Assembly: GCA_021797915.1 (NCBI GenBank)
Contig: JAJZYT010000013.1
Coordinates: forward strand, 1 to 46,717
Reading direction: 5' to 3'
Length of the DNA: 46,717 bases
DNA from: Thermoplasmata archaeon
GTDB taxonomy: Archaea > Thermoplasmatota > Thermoplasmata > Thermoplasmatales > GCA-001856825
The notes beneath the pieces were generated by a model that worked only from the letters and a program-made list of their open reading frames with translations, did no database searches and was not told where the DNA came from. Position 1 is the first letter of the stretch; each line of letters begins with the position of its first letter. The translations under genes were made by a program, and so were the position numbers. This document shows, in pieces, positions 7,456 to 16,749 of this stretch.

Positions 7456-9021
7456 ATGGGAGAAAAGAGCGGTATCAAGATATTCTACAATGGAATTATT
7501 TATTCTAAATATGTTCCCCTAACCGTATCCGAATCGATTGTTACAAAGGACGAAAAGATTGAGTTTGTTGGCAGCTCAGACGAAGCGATGAAACTCTATG
7601 GAAAGAGTGCTGTTTCAATCGTCAATTTAAAAGGAAAAACAGTAGGACCGGGTTTCGTCGATTCCCATATACACCCTGATGATGTGGGTGGTTCATTGAA
7701 CTTCCTGAATCTCCGAGGCATATGCTCCATTGAAGAGATGAAACACCGTGTTCATGACTACCATCTCATGAACCCGGACATTAGCGTGATCATAGGAACT
7801 GGTTGGGATCAGGAAGCGTTTTCTGAGGGGAGGTGGCCCAACAGATGGGATCTAGACCAGGTTGAAAATTCAGTCCCAGTCTACCTAGAGAGGTTTTGCG
7901 AGCATGCCGGAGTTATAAACACGAAAATGCTTGAGTTATTGAGGTCTAATACTTTCCCAGATTCTATTTTCCCTCGATCAACCGCTGGCGATCTGAGTGG
8001 CGTAGTAAAGGAGGAGGCCTCAGGATTCTTCAAGGAAAAGGCTCTTGAAATTGCGGGAAGCCTTGAGAGAAACCTAGTAAGCGCTGCTCATTACCTGCTC
8101 TCCCTGGGGATCACATCAGTGGGTTTCGTATTCTGCTCACCTGAGTCGGTTGAATTCTTTGCCAAAGAAGGAAAGAGTCTAGGACTAAGGGTTATGGCAT
8201 ATTTAAGAGAAGATTCAATGGGAAGGGTTGATGAGCTGCGAGAGAGAGTGGGAGAGAATTCCTTCCTGCAAATCAACGGAATCAAACTATTCGCAGATGG
8301 TGCACTGGGGGCAGGGACAGCCTCCCTGAATGAATCATATTCTGACGATCCAAACAACAAGGGTATTCTTTATCTGGATGAAAGGAAGTTGGAGAAGATT
8401 TTTGAAAGATTTGAAGGAAAGAGAGTCCAATTTGCTGTACATGCGATCGGTGATCGGGGGATAGATGCTGTCATCCGTGCAGTCGAATTGACGGGGAGGA
8501 AGAAGCTTGTTGAACCGAGAATTGAACACTGCACTGTGCTACGCGAAGACCAAATATCTAAACTCGCTGAGTTTGAGATAGGAGTCTCGGTTCAACCTGC
8601 ATTCGTCATTGACGACTGGTGGGCAGTCAAACGCATAGGGAAAGAAAGAAGCAGATTTTCATACCCTCTAGGAACTCTCCACAGAAGAGGAATAAAGGTA
8701 GGAATATCCACCGATTCACCAGTATCAATTCCTGACCCTTGGTTCACGATAGATGCTGCGGTTAACAGAGGAGAAAAGGAAAAGAGGGAAATACTGAAAT
8801 ATTCAATGGATGAAAAGGTGGACCTCGCCACCGCTCTAGAGCTCTATACTGCCGGGTCTGCTGCATTACTGATGTGTAACGAATTTGGAACACTAGAAGT
8901 TGGAAAATTTGCGGATTTCGTCATACTTGACAGGGACCCTTTCAAGACTTCGGATTTGAAGAGCGTTGCGGTGTTGGAAACGGTAGTTGGGGGGGTCACA
9001 AGATACAGTAGAGAGAATTAA
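7456..9021 (+). CDS. Amidohydrolase, YtcJ-like (amidohydrolase 3)
   Basis: A 521-residue metal-dependent hydrolase. The family motifs are in order: VGPGFVDSHIHPDD (metal-binding HxH), IKLFADGALGAGTASL (the Lys is a metal-bridging candidate), AVHAIGDRGIDAVI, RIEHCTVL, GISTDSPVSIPDPW and the C-terminal GKFADFVILDRDP. YtcJ-like enzymes hydrolyse amide or cyclic amide bonds of mostly unknown substrates and act in the cytoplasm. The length is normal. It is transcribed alone from an element near 7428-7434 (TCTTTACA), about 25 bases before the ATG, and converges with the glycerate kinase gene. Confidence 0.88.
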   Translation: MGEKSGIKIFYNGIIYSKYVPLTVSESIVTKDEKIEFVGSSDEAMKLYGKSAVSIVNLKGKTVGPGFVDSHIHPDDVGGSLNFLNLRGICSIEEMKHRVHDYHLMNPDISVIIGTGWDQEAFSEGRWPNRWDLDQVENSVPVYLERFCEHAGVINTKMLELLRSNTFPDSIFPRSTAGDLSGVVKEEASGFFKEKALEIAGSLERNLVSAAHYLLSLGITSVGFVFCSPESVEFFAKEGKSLGLRVMAYLREDSMGRVDELRERVGENSFLQINGIKLFADGALGAGTASLNESYSDDPNNKGILYLDERKLEKIFERFEGKRVQFAVHAIGDRGIDAVIRAVELTGRKKLVEPRIEHCTVLREDQISKLAEFEIGVSVQPAFVIDDWWAVKRIGKERSRFSYPLGTLHRRGIKVGISTDSPVSIPDPWFTIDAAVNRGEKEKREILKYSMDEKVDLATALELYTAGSAALLMCNEFGTLEVGKFADFVILDRDPFKTSDLKSVAVLETVVGGVTRYSREN

Positions 9022-9031
9022 TTGAAATTTC

Positions 9032-10297
9032 TCAATCCTTACCTGCATAGTAACCAATGAAAATATCTGATACATTATTGCCAGTTGGGCCAGTTAATAG
9101 AACATCTTTCGATCTAACAAGAGGGGCCAGACTGTCACTAGTGGAGAGCTTTTCTCTTATGAAATTCTCATCCACGTACATTAGAGACTTATTGTCAACG
9201 ATAGCACCCATGGCCTTGCTGGTTCCATCAATCCCGTCTGTTCCTATGCTACCGAATGTGAACACTTCTTCCCTCTCCATCCGCAACAACACCTTTAATG
9301 CCAGCTCAAGATTACGCCCACCGATCCCGTTGTGTGTAAAATTGGTGGATGTTTCTCCACCTCCTGCAATGTACAATGGTGTCCCGTCACTGTTATAGCT
9401 AGATCTCATCTCATTTACAATCAGTTCAGAGACAACAGTTGTGTCACCCTGGATCCCTGAGCCGATATTCTTCGTTCTGAACCCTCTCGCATGAATATTC
9501 TCCAATATGGACTTGACGAAATCTTGATTTTTCAAAACAATATGGTTCTCAGCCTTGTACCCCTTTTTAGAATTCCGAACGTCAACTTTGTGAATTCCGC
9601 ATTGCTCTCCGTACTTTGCAACCGCAGAATCAATTGTAGAACTGCTTGGAGGATCGCCGGTCGGACCTGATGAAACTGTATTCACAGAATCACCTGGCAC
9701 GTCAGAAACTATTAGACTGAGGACTCTGGCAGGATAAGTGAAGTTTAGCAAGGATCCCCCCTTGGTCATTGAGAAAAGGTAACGAACTGAATTCAACTCT
9801 GAAATATTTGCTCCGTGCCTCATGACACAGTCAATGATTTCATTGTATTTTTCGAGTTCAACACCTTGCCTCAAATTCTCAAATAGAGCAGAACCTCCAC
9901 CGGAAACGAGTACCAGAACGAGATCTTCTTCATTCATTCCAGCCAGGGAATCTATTAGAATCTTGGAGCTTCTTATAGATTCGGTCGAGGGTAGAGGATG
10001 GTTTCCAGGCAAGAAAGGGTAGGTCAACTGTTCCCCCTCTTTCACTGGGACTATTATAACTGCACTTGAAATTCTATGACCAAAGAATTGTCTAGCTCCT
10101 TCGTACATCCCTTTTCCTGCTTTTCCAAATCCAACCACGCGGATTTTTCCTTTAAAATCTGCTAAGTTTTCTCTTTCCAGAAATGATCTCACTCGCTCCT
10201 GGGGTGAATTCTTGAGAAAGGAATAGTCTAGAGCAGACACAAGAGTGTCCCTTATCGCAGTCTTCCTGAATCCTTCCAAATTATCAAGGAATTCCAC
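9032..10297 (-). CDS. Glycerate 2-kinase (MOFRL/DUF4147 family)
   Basis: Phosphorylates D-glycerate to 2-phosphoglycerate, the entry to lower glycolysis in the non-phosphorylative Entner-Doudoroff route used by Thermoplasmatales. The diagnostic blocks are VVGFGKAGKGMYEGA, VLVSGGGSALFE, SDVPGDSVNTVSSGPT, YIAGGGETSTN, GGRNLELALK and GSIGTDGIDGTSKAMGA. The 421-residue length is typical. Pyruvate kinase, which finishes the same route after enolase, is encoded about 4 kb away. The GTG start at 10297 is supported by a TATA-like element centred 26 bases upstream and shared with the divergent gene. Confidence 0.92.
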   Translation of the reverse strand: MEFLDNLEGFRKTAIRDTLVSALDYSFLKNSPQERVRSFLERENLADFKGKIRVVGFGKAGKGMYEGARQFFGHRISSAVIIVPVKEGEQLTYPFLPGNHPLPSTESIRSSKILIDSLAGMNEEDLVLVLVSGGGSALFENLRQGVELEKYNEIIDCVMRHGANISELNSVRYLFSMTKGGSLLNFTYPARVLSLIVSDVPGDSVNTVSSGPTGDPPSSSTIDSAVAKYGEQCGIHKVDVRNSKKGYKAENHIVLKNQDFVKSILENIHARGFRTKNIGSGIQGDTTVVSELIVNEMRSSYNSDGTPLYIAGGGETSTNFTHNGIGGRNLELALKVLLRMEREEVFTFGSIGTDGIDGTSKAMGAIVDNKSLMYVDENFIREKLSTSDSLAPLVRSKDVLLTGPTGNNVSDIFIGYYAGKD

Positions 10298-10316
10298 GAA
10301 GTACCATTCAAATGGA

Positions 10317-10330
10317 TTAAAAATATTTAA
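10317..10330. promoter_or_regulatory. Shared symmetric TATA element for two divergent genes
   Basis: TTAAAAATATTTAA is nearly palindromic. Its centre (10323.5) is 26-28 bases from both the GTG start of glycerate kinase (10297, minus) and the GTG start of the amidohydrolase (10352, plus). This suggests that one TBP site drives two leaderless transcripts. Confidence 0.6.
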
Positions 10331-10351
10331 CCGTCTGCGCTATTGCAAACC

Positions 10352-11392
10352 GTGAAAGACCTGGTTGTAAGAGGTGCTGTTTTCAATAAAGGGAAGATGA
10401 GAAGGGGTAGCTTCAGCATTTTAGAGGATAAGTTTGTACACAGTACATCTGATGCAGATTTTGAAGGCACTCTGATTGAGGCACCTGTGAACTTTCATAC
10501 TCACCTCGGAGATTCTTTCATCGGTACCGAACCGGTAGGAACCATTGGAGAGATAGTTGGCCCGAATGGATTTAAGATCAGGGCACTAGAAGATGCTGCT
10601 TCCTCCACCGTGAAGAGATCAATAGGAAAATCGATCAGATTTATGAATAATGTTGGGACCCAAGCCTTCTTTGACTTTCGCGAGTCAGGTATAAAGGGAC
10701 TTGAGCTAGCCCCTAAGACTAGCGATATTCAAGGTTACTTTCTTACTAGGCCAAATAAAAAAACAGAAATTTTGCCGCTGCTAGACAAATCAGCAGGATT
10801 TGGAATGAGTGCAATTTCTGATTACGATTTTGAATATCTCAGATATTTGTCACAAAAAGCCCACGAGAGAAATAAATTATTCGCGATACATTTCTCTGAA
10901 GATAAACGGGAAGATGTGAACAAGCTGACAGAGCTAGACCCCGATTTTATTGTTCATGGTATAGAAATGAGGGAGAGCGACATCAGGCTCATCAAAAAGC
11001 ACAACATTCCAGTCAGCATAACCCCCAAGTCTAATATTTTTCACGGAAAAAGACCGGACTATGCGAGACTCATTCGATCTGGACTGACCGTTCTTCTAGG
11101 AACGGATAATGCTTTCATAACGGAACCAAGCATAATGGAGGAAGTAGAATTCTTGTATAGATATCAAAGAAGTATCAATCGACTGACACCAGAGGAGATT
11201 CTTTCAATCGTCATCGATAACCCAAGGAAGGTAATTTCTGGATTCGGGATGAAAATGAGTCTTCAAAAGTACCTGTTTTTCCCCAACGAGATACTCACTG
11301 CCTATCAGCTTGTCACAAGACCAAACTACTATGAAAAAATTATAGTAACGAAAAAAGGCAATAGGATAACCTTTTTTTCCAGTAAACATTAA
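10352..11392 (+). CDS. Amidohydrolase-superfamily metal-dependent hydrolase
   Basis: A TIM-barrel hydrolase of about 346 residues. The N-terminal metal motif is NFHTHLGDS. A likely third metal histidine is in FAIHFSED, IVHGIEM follows, and the C-terminal aspartate lies in LLGTDNAF. The arrangement resembles deaminases of the chlorohydrolase/cytosine-deaminase group, but the substrate cannot be named. The frame extends to TTG 10343; GTG 10352 is preferred because the shared TATA element sits about 28 bases upstream. The RPA operon starts 20 bases after its stop and may be co-transcribed. Confidence 0.78.
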   Translation: MKDLVVRGAVFNKGKMRRGSFSILEDKFVHSTSDADFEGTLIEAPVNFHTHLGDSFIGTEPVGTIGEIVGPNGFKIRALEDAASSTVKRSIGKSIRFMNNVGTQAFFDFRESGIKGLELAPKTSDIQGYFLTRPNKKTEILPLLDKSAGFGMSAISDYDFEYLRYLSQKAHERNKLFAIHFSEDKREDVNKLTELDPDFIVHGIEMRESDIRLIKKHNIPVSITPKSNIFHGKRPDYARLIRSGLTVLLGTDNAFITEPSIMEEVEFLYRYQRSINRLTPEEILSIVIDNPRKVISGFGMKMSLQKYLFFPNEILTAYQLVTRPNYYEKIIVTKKGNRITFFSSKH

Positions 11393-11412
11393 AGAAGCGA
11401 GGTAGAAGAGAT

Positions 11413-12657
11413 TTGGCCGGCAGCGATTTTATAGATCAATATGTGAAGAGATTCAGTGATGCAGTTCAGAAAAACGAGGAAGCTACTACCGAGTTCAAGA
11501 ACAAGATTGGATCAGGGTCAGCAGTTCCCATTAAACTTGCTCTGGAACTTCTCAGAAAGTACTCCGGGGACATGAATTCTTTCTTCCAAGCAATCCAGCT
11601 TAAGGACGTCAGGGATGGGTACCAAGGCAACCTGCTTGGGAGTATAAGCTCAATCAGGTGTATTGAATATGAGAAAGAAGGGAACAAGAAAATAAGGTGT
11701 GTCGGTACCCTTGAAGATAAGACCGGGAAACTGCCGTTCACGGAGTTTCCTGATGGCACGAGTAGGATTTCGAGGGGAGATTTAGTCCTGCTGGTAAATG
11801 CCTCAGTTGGAAGCTATAACGAACATCCCTACCTTACCATATCTTCCAAACTGGAGGTAAACGTTCTTGAGAAGTCAAACATGAAGAGTGCAGTGGGTGA
11901 AAACCTCAAGATTAGAGATCTTAAGCCGGATATGTATGACGTCACCATCAAGGGGACACTGCGATCTGTTAGGTCCAAGGAAAACGTTGGTAGGGACTCA
12001 GTTACTCTGTACTCTGGTATATTGAATGACGAGTCAGGTAACGTTTCGGTTCAAAGCTGGGGGACTCCACTAACTGATGGAGTCGTAGAAATTAATGGAG
12101 CCTCCGTAAAGCAATTCAAGGAAAAACTCTATCTCCAGATAGGAAAGGGTACTAGGATCAATGTAGTCTCAAAAGAGAGTGGGGATTTTGAAAACCTGGA
12201 GCGGCTCTCAAACGCTCAGAACGGAACTGTAAAGGGTGACGGAATTGTACTGAAAATATTAGACAAGAACCTGGCAGTAACTGTATGCACGGAATGCCAG
12301 AGGGTCGTCAAGGAAGGAAAGTGTGCCAATCACCCGGAAGCACCAGTTGAAAGAATACTTAGACTGTCTATGATCGTTGATGATGGTTTTTCATCTCCAC
12401 TTGTCTATGCCTACCAAAAGGTGCTGGAAAACTATGTAGCTGGTGGAAAAGATAAGATAAAGAAGGCAATCGAGGCAGGAAAGGAAACTGAGATCTTGGA
12501 AGAGTTGAAGGGTAAAATAGTCCTAAAACCACTGCAGTTTGTCATATACGGTTTTAGAGGAACGTCTGGAACATACATGGAATTTCAAGAAATGACCCTG
12601 CTGGACGATATCGCTTTAGGAGAGCAATATCAAAAAATGATGGAGGTCGTGAGATGA
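11413..12657 (+). CDS. rpa: Replication protein A (single-stranded DNA-binding protein)
   Basis: An archaeal RPA with tandem OB folds (about residues 60-145 and 165-260) and a C-terminal zinc finger, CTECQ...CANH near residues 291-305, leading into another OB-like segment (RILRLSMIVDDG). It coats single-stranded DNA in replication and repair. The TTG start at 11413 follows a GAGGTAG ribosome-binding site about eight bases upstream, so this internal operon gene uses Shine-Dalgarno initiation. The stop overlaps the next start by four bases (ATGA), and the next gene encodes its known partner. The 414-residue length fits euryarchaeal zinc-finger RPAs. Confidence 0.92.
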   Translation: MAGSDFIDQYVKRFSDAVQKNEEATTEFKNKIGSGSAVPIKLALELLRKYSGDMNSFFQAIQLKDVRDGYQGNLLGSISSIRCIEYEKEGNKKIRCVGTLEDKTGKLPFTEFPDGTSRISRGDLVLLVNASVGSYNEHPYLTISSKLEVNVLEKSNMKSAVGENLKIRDLKPDMYDVTIKGTLRSVRSKENVGRDSVTLYSGILNDESGNVSVQSWGTPLTDGVVEINGASVKQFKEKLYLQIGKGTRINVVSKESGDFENLERLSNAQNGTVKGDGIVLKILDKNLAVTVCTECQRVVKEGKCANHPEAPVERILRLSMIVDDGFSSPLVYAYQKVLENYVAGGKDKIKKAIEAGKETEILEELKGKIVLKPLQFVIYGFRGTSGTYMEFQEMTLLDDIALGEQYQKMMEVVR

Positions 12658-13433
12658 AGCAGAGAGAACCTGCACTCAGGATGACAACTCCTGAACTGCT
12701 GGGGATCGACGAGTCTTATCAAGAGTCTGGAGAAGATGGAACAACCTTTGGCCTCACCGAGCTTGGTCTTTTGGTCAGCAGGTTTCTCGTTTCTGGCAAG
12801 TTCGTAGGCAAAATGAACGAGGACGAGAGATCAATCATCAGAATAAAGGACAGTTTCAATGACGTATCCCTTTATGTAGGCTCATACTACTCTGACAGTC
12901 TAGAACTCCTTGAGGAACTCGGGGAAGACGACAACGTTCTGGTAATAGGCAAAGTTTCCATCTCCAACTCTCAATCCCAGTTTTCAAAAAGATTCTATCT
13001 TGAAAACATCAGAAAAATATCCGAACTTGAAAGAAAATACTTTGAAGCTAGATCTGTCCAATTCCTTAGCGATAGAGTCAAGAAGATATCGAGAGCAATT
13101 TCGTCTGGTGTAAGAGAAAAAGAAGAACTGGCGGCACTTATGAATTCTGAGAAAAATGGCTTGGGAATTTTCAAGAGATTTGAAAGCAAGGGTTCGGTGG
13201 ATATCGAGAAGTTTAGAGATCAAGTCGACACCTTCCTAGCTGGAGTGAACAAGGGGAACAAGGAAAGCATACTGAAGGAGATCAAGAATTTCAGGGAGAT
13301 ATCGCTCAACGAAATTATAGACAAATTCGAAGGGAAGATTCCAAGAGAAGAACTGGAAGATGAGATCAGGAATCTCATGAATGACGGCGAGATAATGGAG
13401 ATCAAAACGGGTATCTACAGGTACGTCCCTTAA
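12654..13433 (+). CDS. RPA-associated protein (RPAP, COG3390 type)
   Basis: A 259-residue protein with the conserved start REPALRMTTPELL, typical of RPA-associated proteins. An OB fold (about residues 40-110) is followed by a helical region and a C-terminal winged-helix-like segment (SLNEIIDKFEGKIPREELEDEI, then MEIKTGIYRY). In haloarchaea, RPAP proteins are encoded with and co-purify with their RPA. The ATGA overlap with rpa implies translational coupling. It probably helps load RPA or stabilises RPA-DNA complexes. Confidence 0.88.
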   Translation: MKQREPALRMTTPELLGIDESYQESGEDGTTFGLTELGLLVSRFLVSGKFVGKMNEDERSIIRIKDSFNDVSLYVGSYYSDSLELLEELGEDDNVLVIGKVSISNSQSQFSKRFYLENIRKISELERKYFEARSVQFLSDRVKKISRAISSGVREKEELAALMNSEKNGLGIFKRFESKGSVDIEKFRDQVDTFLAGVNKGNKESILKEIKNFREISLNEIIDKFEGKIPREELEDEIRNLMNDGEIMEIKTGIYRYVP

Positions 13434-13435
13434 AC

Positions 13436-14917
13436 TTAGTGTCTGAAAGCTCTCTCCCTGATGCCGATGAATTTCATCCCGCTCTTCTGTGCGTGTTCTA
13501 GAACTTCGCTGTCCCTAATCGAACCTAGGGGTGCAGCCACATTAGTAATTCCACTTTCCCTTATCAGTTCCACGGAATCAGCGAATGGAAAGAAACCATC
13601 AGATACCAGAGTGGCCGATTCATCTATTCTACCAAGATTCTTTGCCCTTGAGAGTGCCAACTTTACTGAATCAACTCGATTAGGCTGTCCCCCACCAGAT
13701 GAGAGGAGCCACCCATCTTTCACGATTGCAACCGCGTTGCTCTTTATCGATTTTACAACTTCCCAGCCGAATCTAACGTCCGCTAAAATCTCATCGGTAG
13801 GAGAACCAGTCTTTGGTTCCACCTGGAGTTCAGATTTCTTGTTCCAATCCTGCACTAGAATGATGTTTCCCACACTTCTGATGTCTGGGATTGTGTAAAC
13901 TTCCTCTTTCCCCCTGAGCAGCCTCAGGTTTTTCTTCTTGTCCAGTTGTTCGAAAGCTGCTCTATCGTAATCCGTTGCTATGATCACTTCCAGATACTTG
14001 TCTTTCAAGAACGAAACGTGATTCGAATCGATGACACCATTATATGCAAGGATTCCTCCATATGCCGAGATAGAATCTGTTTCATACGCTCTTTCAATAG
14101 AGTTAGCCCCAATTGCTGCGCCGCATGGCGCTGTGTGTTTGACGACAGTACTTGACCCTTTTCCAAGTCTCAATGCCAGTTCCCACGCCCCCCACGCGTC
14201 CAAGATGTTATTAAAACTTACTTCTTTTCCTACCTTTAGGATGTCAAAGAATGGTAAAAAAAGATTGTATGAATGAGCGTCCTGATGGGGATTCTCCCCA
14301 TATCGAAGCTTGGTGAACTCCATCCCGCCAATTGAAAACGCACTTCCTTTGCCATCCAACCACTGAGATATAGCGTAGTCATAGACAGATGTCATCCTGA
14401 AAACATCCGCAGCAAGTGATTTCCTGAGTTCGAGAGATACTTCTCCCTCCTTCATTTCTGACATCACTCGTTCCATTGCTGATTTACCAGCTACTGTTAT
14501 TACCCGCTGGAAATTCTTTGCCCCTCCCCTCAGCAGAGTGACGCCCCCTATGTCAATGAATTCCACAAGATCCTCCTTTGAATTTAGGTATGCACCTATG
14601 AAGTCGTAGAGTTCGACGTAAATGAGATCGATTGGAATATAACCGAATTTCTTCAAATCACCGTCGTCACGATCCTTGGCTAAAATACCCGCAGACAGGG
14701 AGGCAGAGAGTGTTTTAACTCTTCCCCCCAGAATCTCCGGGTTCCCCGTTATTTTCTCAACACTTTCGCATTGCACTCCGTGACTTTCGAGAAATGATTT
14801 CGTACCCAAAGTACCGAAAATTTTGAAATTGTTAGAGATCAGAAAATTTCCAATTCTGTCCAGACCTTCCTTGTTGGAAACAGAAATGACTGCATTTCTC
14901 TCTTTTAAAATTCCCAC
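13436..14917 (-). CDS. purH: AICAR formyltransferase/IMP cyclohydrolase
   Basis: A bifunctional enzyme of 493 residues for the last two steps of purine synthesis. The N-terminal MGS-like cyclohydrolase domain begins AVISVSNKEGLD and carries GTLGTKSFL. The C-terminal formyltransferase domain contains RYGENPHQ, the catalytic KHTAPCGAAIG, DGFFPFADSVEL and a terminal RERAFRH. The usual KTLHPxxHGG motif is KTLSASLSAG here: the lysine is kept, but both histidines are lost. A TATA-like element (about 14939-14947) lies 26 bases before the GTG start at 14917. It converges with the RPAP gene with two bases between them. Confidence 0.94.
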   Translation of the reverse strand: MGILKERNAVISVSNKEGLDRIGNFLISNNFKIFGTLGTKSFLESHGVQCESVEKITGNPEILGGRVKTLSASLSAGILAKDRDDGDLKKFGYIPIDLIYVELYDFIGAYLNSKEDLVEFIDIGGVTLLRGGAKNFQRVITVAGKSAMERVMSEMKEGEVSLELRKSLAADVFRMTSVYDYAISQWLDGKGSAFSIGGMEFTKLRYGENPHQDAHSYNLFLPFFDILKVGKEVSFNNILDAWGAWELALRLGKGSSTVVKHTAPCGAAIGANSIERAYETDSISAYGGILAYNGVIDSNHVSFLKDKYLEVIIATDYDRAAFEQLDKKKNLRLLRGKEEVYTIPDIRSVGNIILVQDWNKKSELQVEPKTGSPTDEILADVRFGWEVVKSIKSNAVAIVKDGWLLSSGGGQPNRVDSVKLALSRAKNLGRIDESATLVSDGFFPFADSVELIRESGITNVAAPLGSIRDSEVLEHAQKSGMKFIGIRERAFRH

Positions 14918-15017
14918 AGAATCTAAATTGATTAAACTTATTAAACTGTTTTTCGAATCGATTTGTATTTAAGCTCACTTCGCAAAGATTTTAATCATTA
15001 AAGAAATTTTACCGAAT

Positions 15018-16229
15018 ATGGAGGAATCCGTTATGCAAAGGAACATTGTCGTCGAATCTTTGCCTCAGGCAATGGTCGAGCAAAGAGAAGTTGAAATAGT
15101 TGAACGAAAGGGAATCGGTCATCCTGATTCCGTATCTGATGGGATCGCTGAGGCGGTTAGCAGAACACTATCTAAGTACTACATCGAGAACTATGGTAGG
15201 ATTCTGCACCACAATACAGATCAAGTGGAAGTAGTTGGAGGTCAATCCCAACCGGAATTTAACGGTGGAATAATTCTTGATCCAGTTTACATATTATTGT
15301 CGGGAAGGGCCACCACTACCGTAAACGGTAAGCGAATACCTTACAGGAGTATCGCAATTAAGGCAGCTTCCGACTACTTGAAGAATAGATTTGATACACT
15401 CGACATCGAGAGCGACGTTATGATAGATTGCAGGATCGGACACGGTTCGGTCGACCTCAGATCATTGTATGACACTACCAAACTTCTATCTAATGATACC
15501 TCATTCGGAGTAGGCTTTGCTCCGCTCTCAGAGCTAGAGAAAACGGTAATGAGGGCAGAGAATTTCATCAATTCTGATCTAAAGAAAACCATTCCTGCGC
15601 TAGGATATGACGTAAAAGTCATGGGGTTCAGGAAGAAGGACAAAATCAACTTGACTGTTGCAGCTGCAATGGTTGGAAAGTACATAAAGGACGGGGAGGA
15701 CTATAATGACAAGAAAGAAAAAGCAAGAGAATTAGTCGAGAAACATGTCCAAAAAGAGGCAAAGCGCGAGGTGAAGGTCTCTATAAATACCGCAGACAAT
15801 CCGAAAGATAATCTATATTATCTAACAGTCACGGGCTTATCCATGGAAAACGGAGATGATGGATCCGTTGGTAGAGGCAATAGAGTCACAGGACTCATCA
15901 CACCCTACAGGCCAATGAGTATGGAAGCTGCTGCTGGTAAGAACCCGGTAACTCACGTTGGAAAACTCTACAATCTGGCTGCCATGAAGATTGCAGAGCA
16001 GTGCATAAAGGAGTCTGGAGGAGAGGTTCCTGAGATTCACGTCAGAATAGTTTCACAGATTGGAAGACCTATAGATGATCCACACGTCGCAAACCTGCAG
16101 ATAATAGGCACGAGCGAGCAGACTGCCAAGAAATACGCCAAAGATTTCGCAGGAGTTGCAGACGACTGGCTGGCAAATCTGAACAGAATAACCAAGATGC
16201 TGGTAGCAGGGGAAATCAATACATTCTGA
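15018..16229 (+). CDS. mat: S-adenosylmethionine synthetase, archaeal type
   Basis: Makes S-adenosylmethionine from methionine and ATP. It has the archaeal-type N terminus (MQRNIVVESL, then VEIVERKGIGHPDSVSDG), plus GGQSQPEF, DCRIGHGSVDL, GRGNRVTGLITPYRPMSMEAAAGKNP and VRIVSQIGRPIDDP. The length of about 400 residues is normal. The start is ambiguous. ATG 15018 could be leaderless from an element at 14988-14995. ATG 15033 follows a perfect GGAGG eight bases upstream, with another TATA element at 14965-14972. The acetyltransferase gene begins five bases after its stop. Confidence 0.96.
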   Translation: MEESVMQRNIVVESLPQAMVEQREVEIVERKGIGHPDSVSDGIAEAVSRTLSKYYIENYGRILHHNTDQVEVVGGQSQPEFNGGIILDPVYILLSGRATTTVNGKRIPYRSIAIKAASDYLKNRFDTLDIESDVMIDCRIGHGSVDLRSLYDTTKLLSNDTSFGVGFAPLSELEKTVMRAENFINSDLKKTIPALGYDVKVMGFRKKDKINLTVAAAMVGKYIKDGEDYNDKKEKARELVEKHVQKEAKREVKVSINTADNPKDNLYYLTVTGLSMENGDDGSVGRGNRVTGLITPYRPMSMEAAAGKNPVTHVGKLYNLAAMKIAEQCIKESGGEVPEIHVRIVSQIGRPIDDPHVANLQIIGTSEQTAKKYAKDFAGVADDWLANLNRITKMLVAGEINTF

Positions 16230-16234
16230 AACTC

Positions 16235-16684
16235 ATGTTTGTCCAGTTCAGATTGTTCAGACCTTCGGAGCTCAATTCTATAATTGAGCTCACAAGGAAT
16301 AATCTAACTGAAAGGTACAACGACTTCGTTTTTCTGGACATCCAAAGGTCGTGGCCTTCGGCATTCATTTTGGGAATGTCGGATCAAACGATCGCTGGAT
16401 TCATTTGTGGAGGACTGTCGGGAGAGAAAGAAGCGAGAATTCTCATGCTTGCAGTAGACACATCATTCAGGAAGAATGGAATCGGAACGGGCCTGATGTC
16501 TCTCTTTGAGCAGGAGGCACTGAAAGTCAAGGCTAACAAGGTCAAGCTTGAGGTCAGAACGGACAATATGGAAGCAATCAATTTCTACAAGAATCACGGT
16601 TACTCCGTATCCAACCTCCTACCTTCCTACTACAACGACGGTTCGGACGCCTATACCATGGAGAAACTTCTGAACCAGACCTGA
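16235..16684 (+). CDS. rimI: GNAT N-acetyltransferase, RimI-like
   Basis: A 149-residue GNAT-fold acetyltransferase. The acetyl-CoA loop is visible as VDTSFRKNGIGTGLMSLFE (R/QxxGxG/A-like), followed by KLEVRTDNMEAINFYKNHGY, typical of RimI/ArdI enzymes. Archaeal members acetylate protein N termini or Alba-type lysines. It starts five bases after the SAM synthetase stop and is likely co-transcribed with it. The protein target is not known from sequence. Confidence 0.88.
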   Translation: MFVQFRLFRPSELNSIIELTRNNLTERYNDFVFLDIQRSWPSAFILGMSDQTIAGFICGGLSGEKEARILMLAVDTSFRKNGIGTGLMSLFEQEALKVKANKVKLEVRTDNMEAINFYKNHGYSVSNLLPSYYNDGSDAYTMEKLLNQT

Positions 16685-16710
16685 TTATGGCTACTGATAC
16701 ATAAATCCCG

Positions 16711-16740
16711 TTTCCTTTTATCTCTATTTTCTTTAACTTT
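16711..16740 (+). terminator. T-rich tract between convergent genes
   Basis: A pyrimidine-rich stretch with several T runs follows the acetyltransferase stop and precedes the scpA stop on the other strand. Oligo-T tracts are the main intrinsic termination signal of archaeal RNA polymerase. No strong stem is seen. Confidence 0.4.
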
Positions 16741-16749
16741 CAACTTAGA

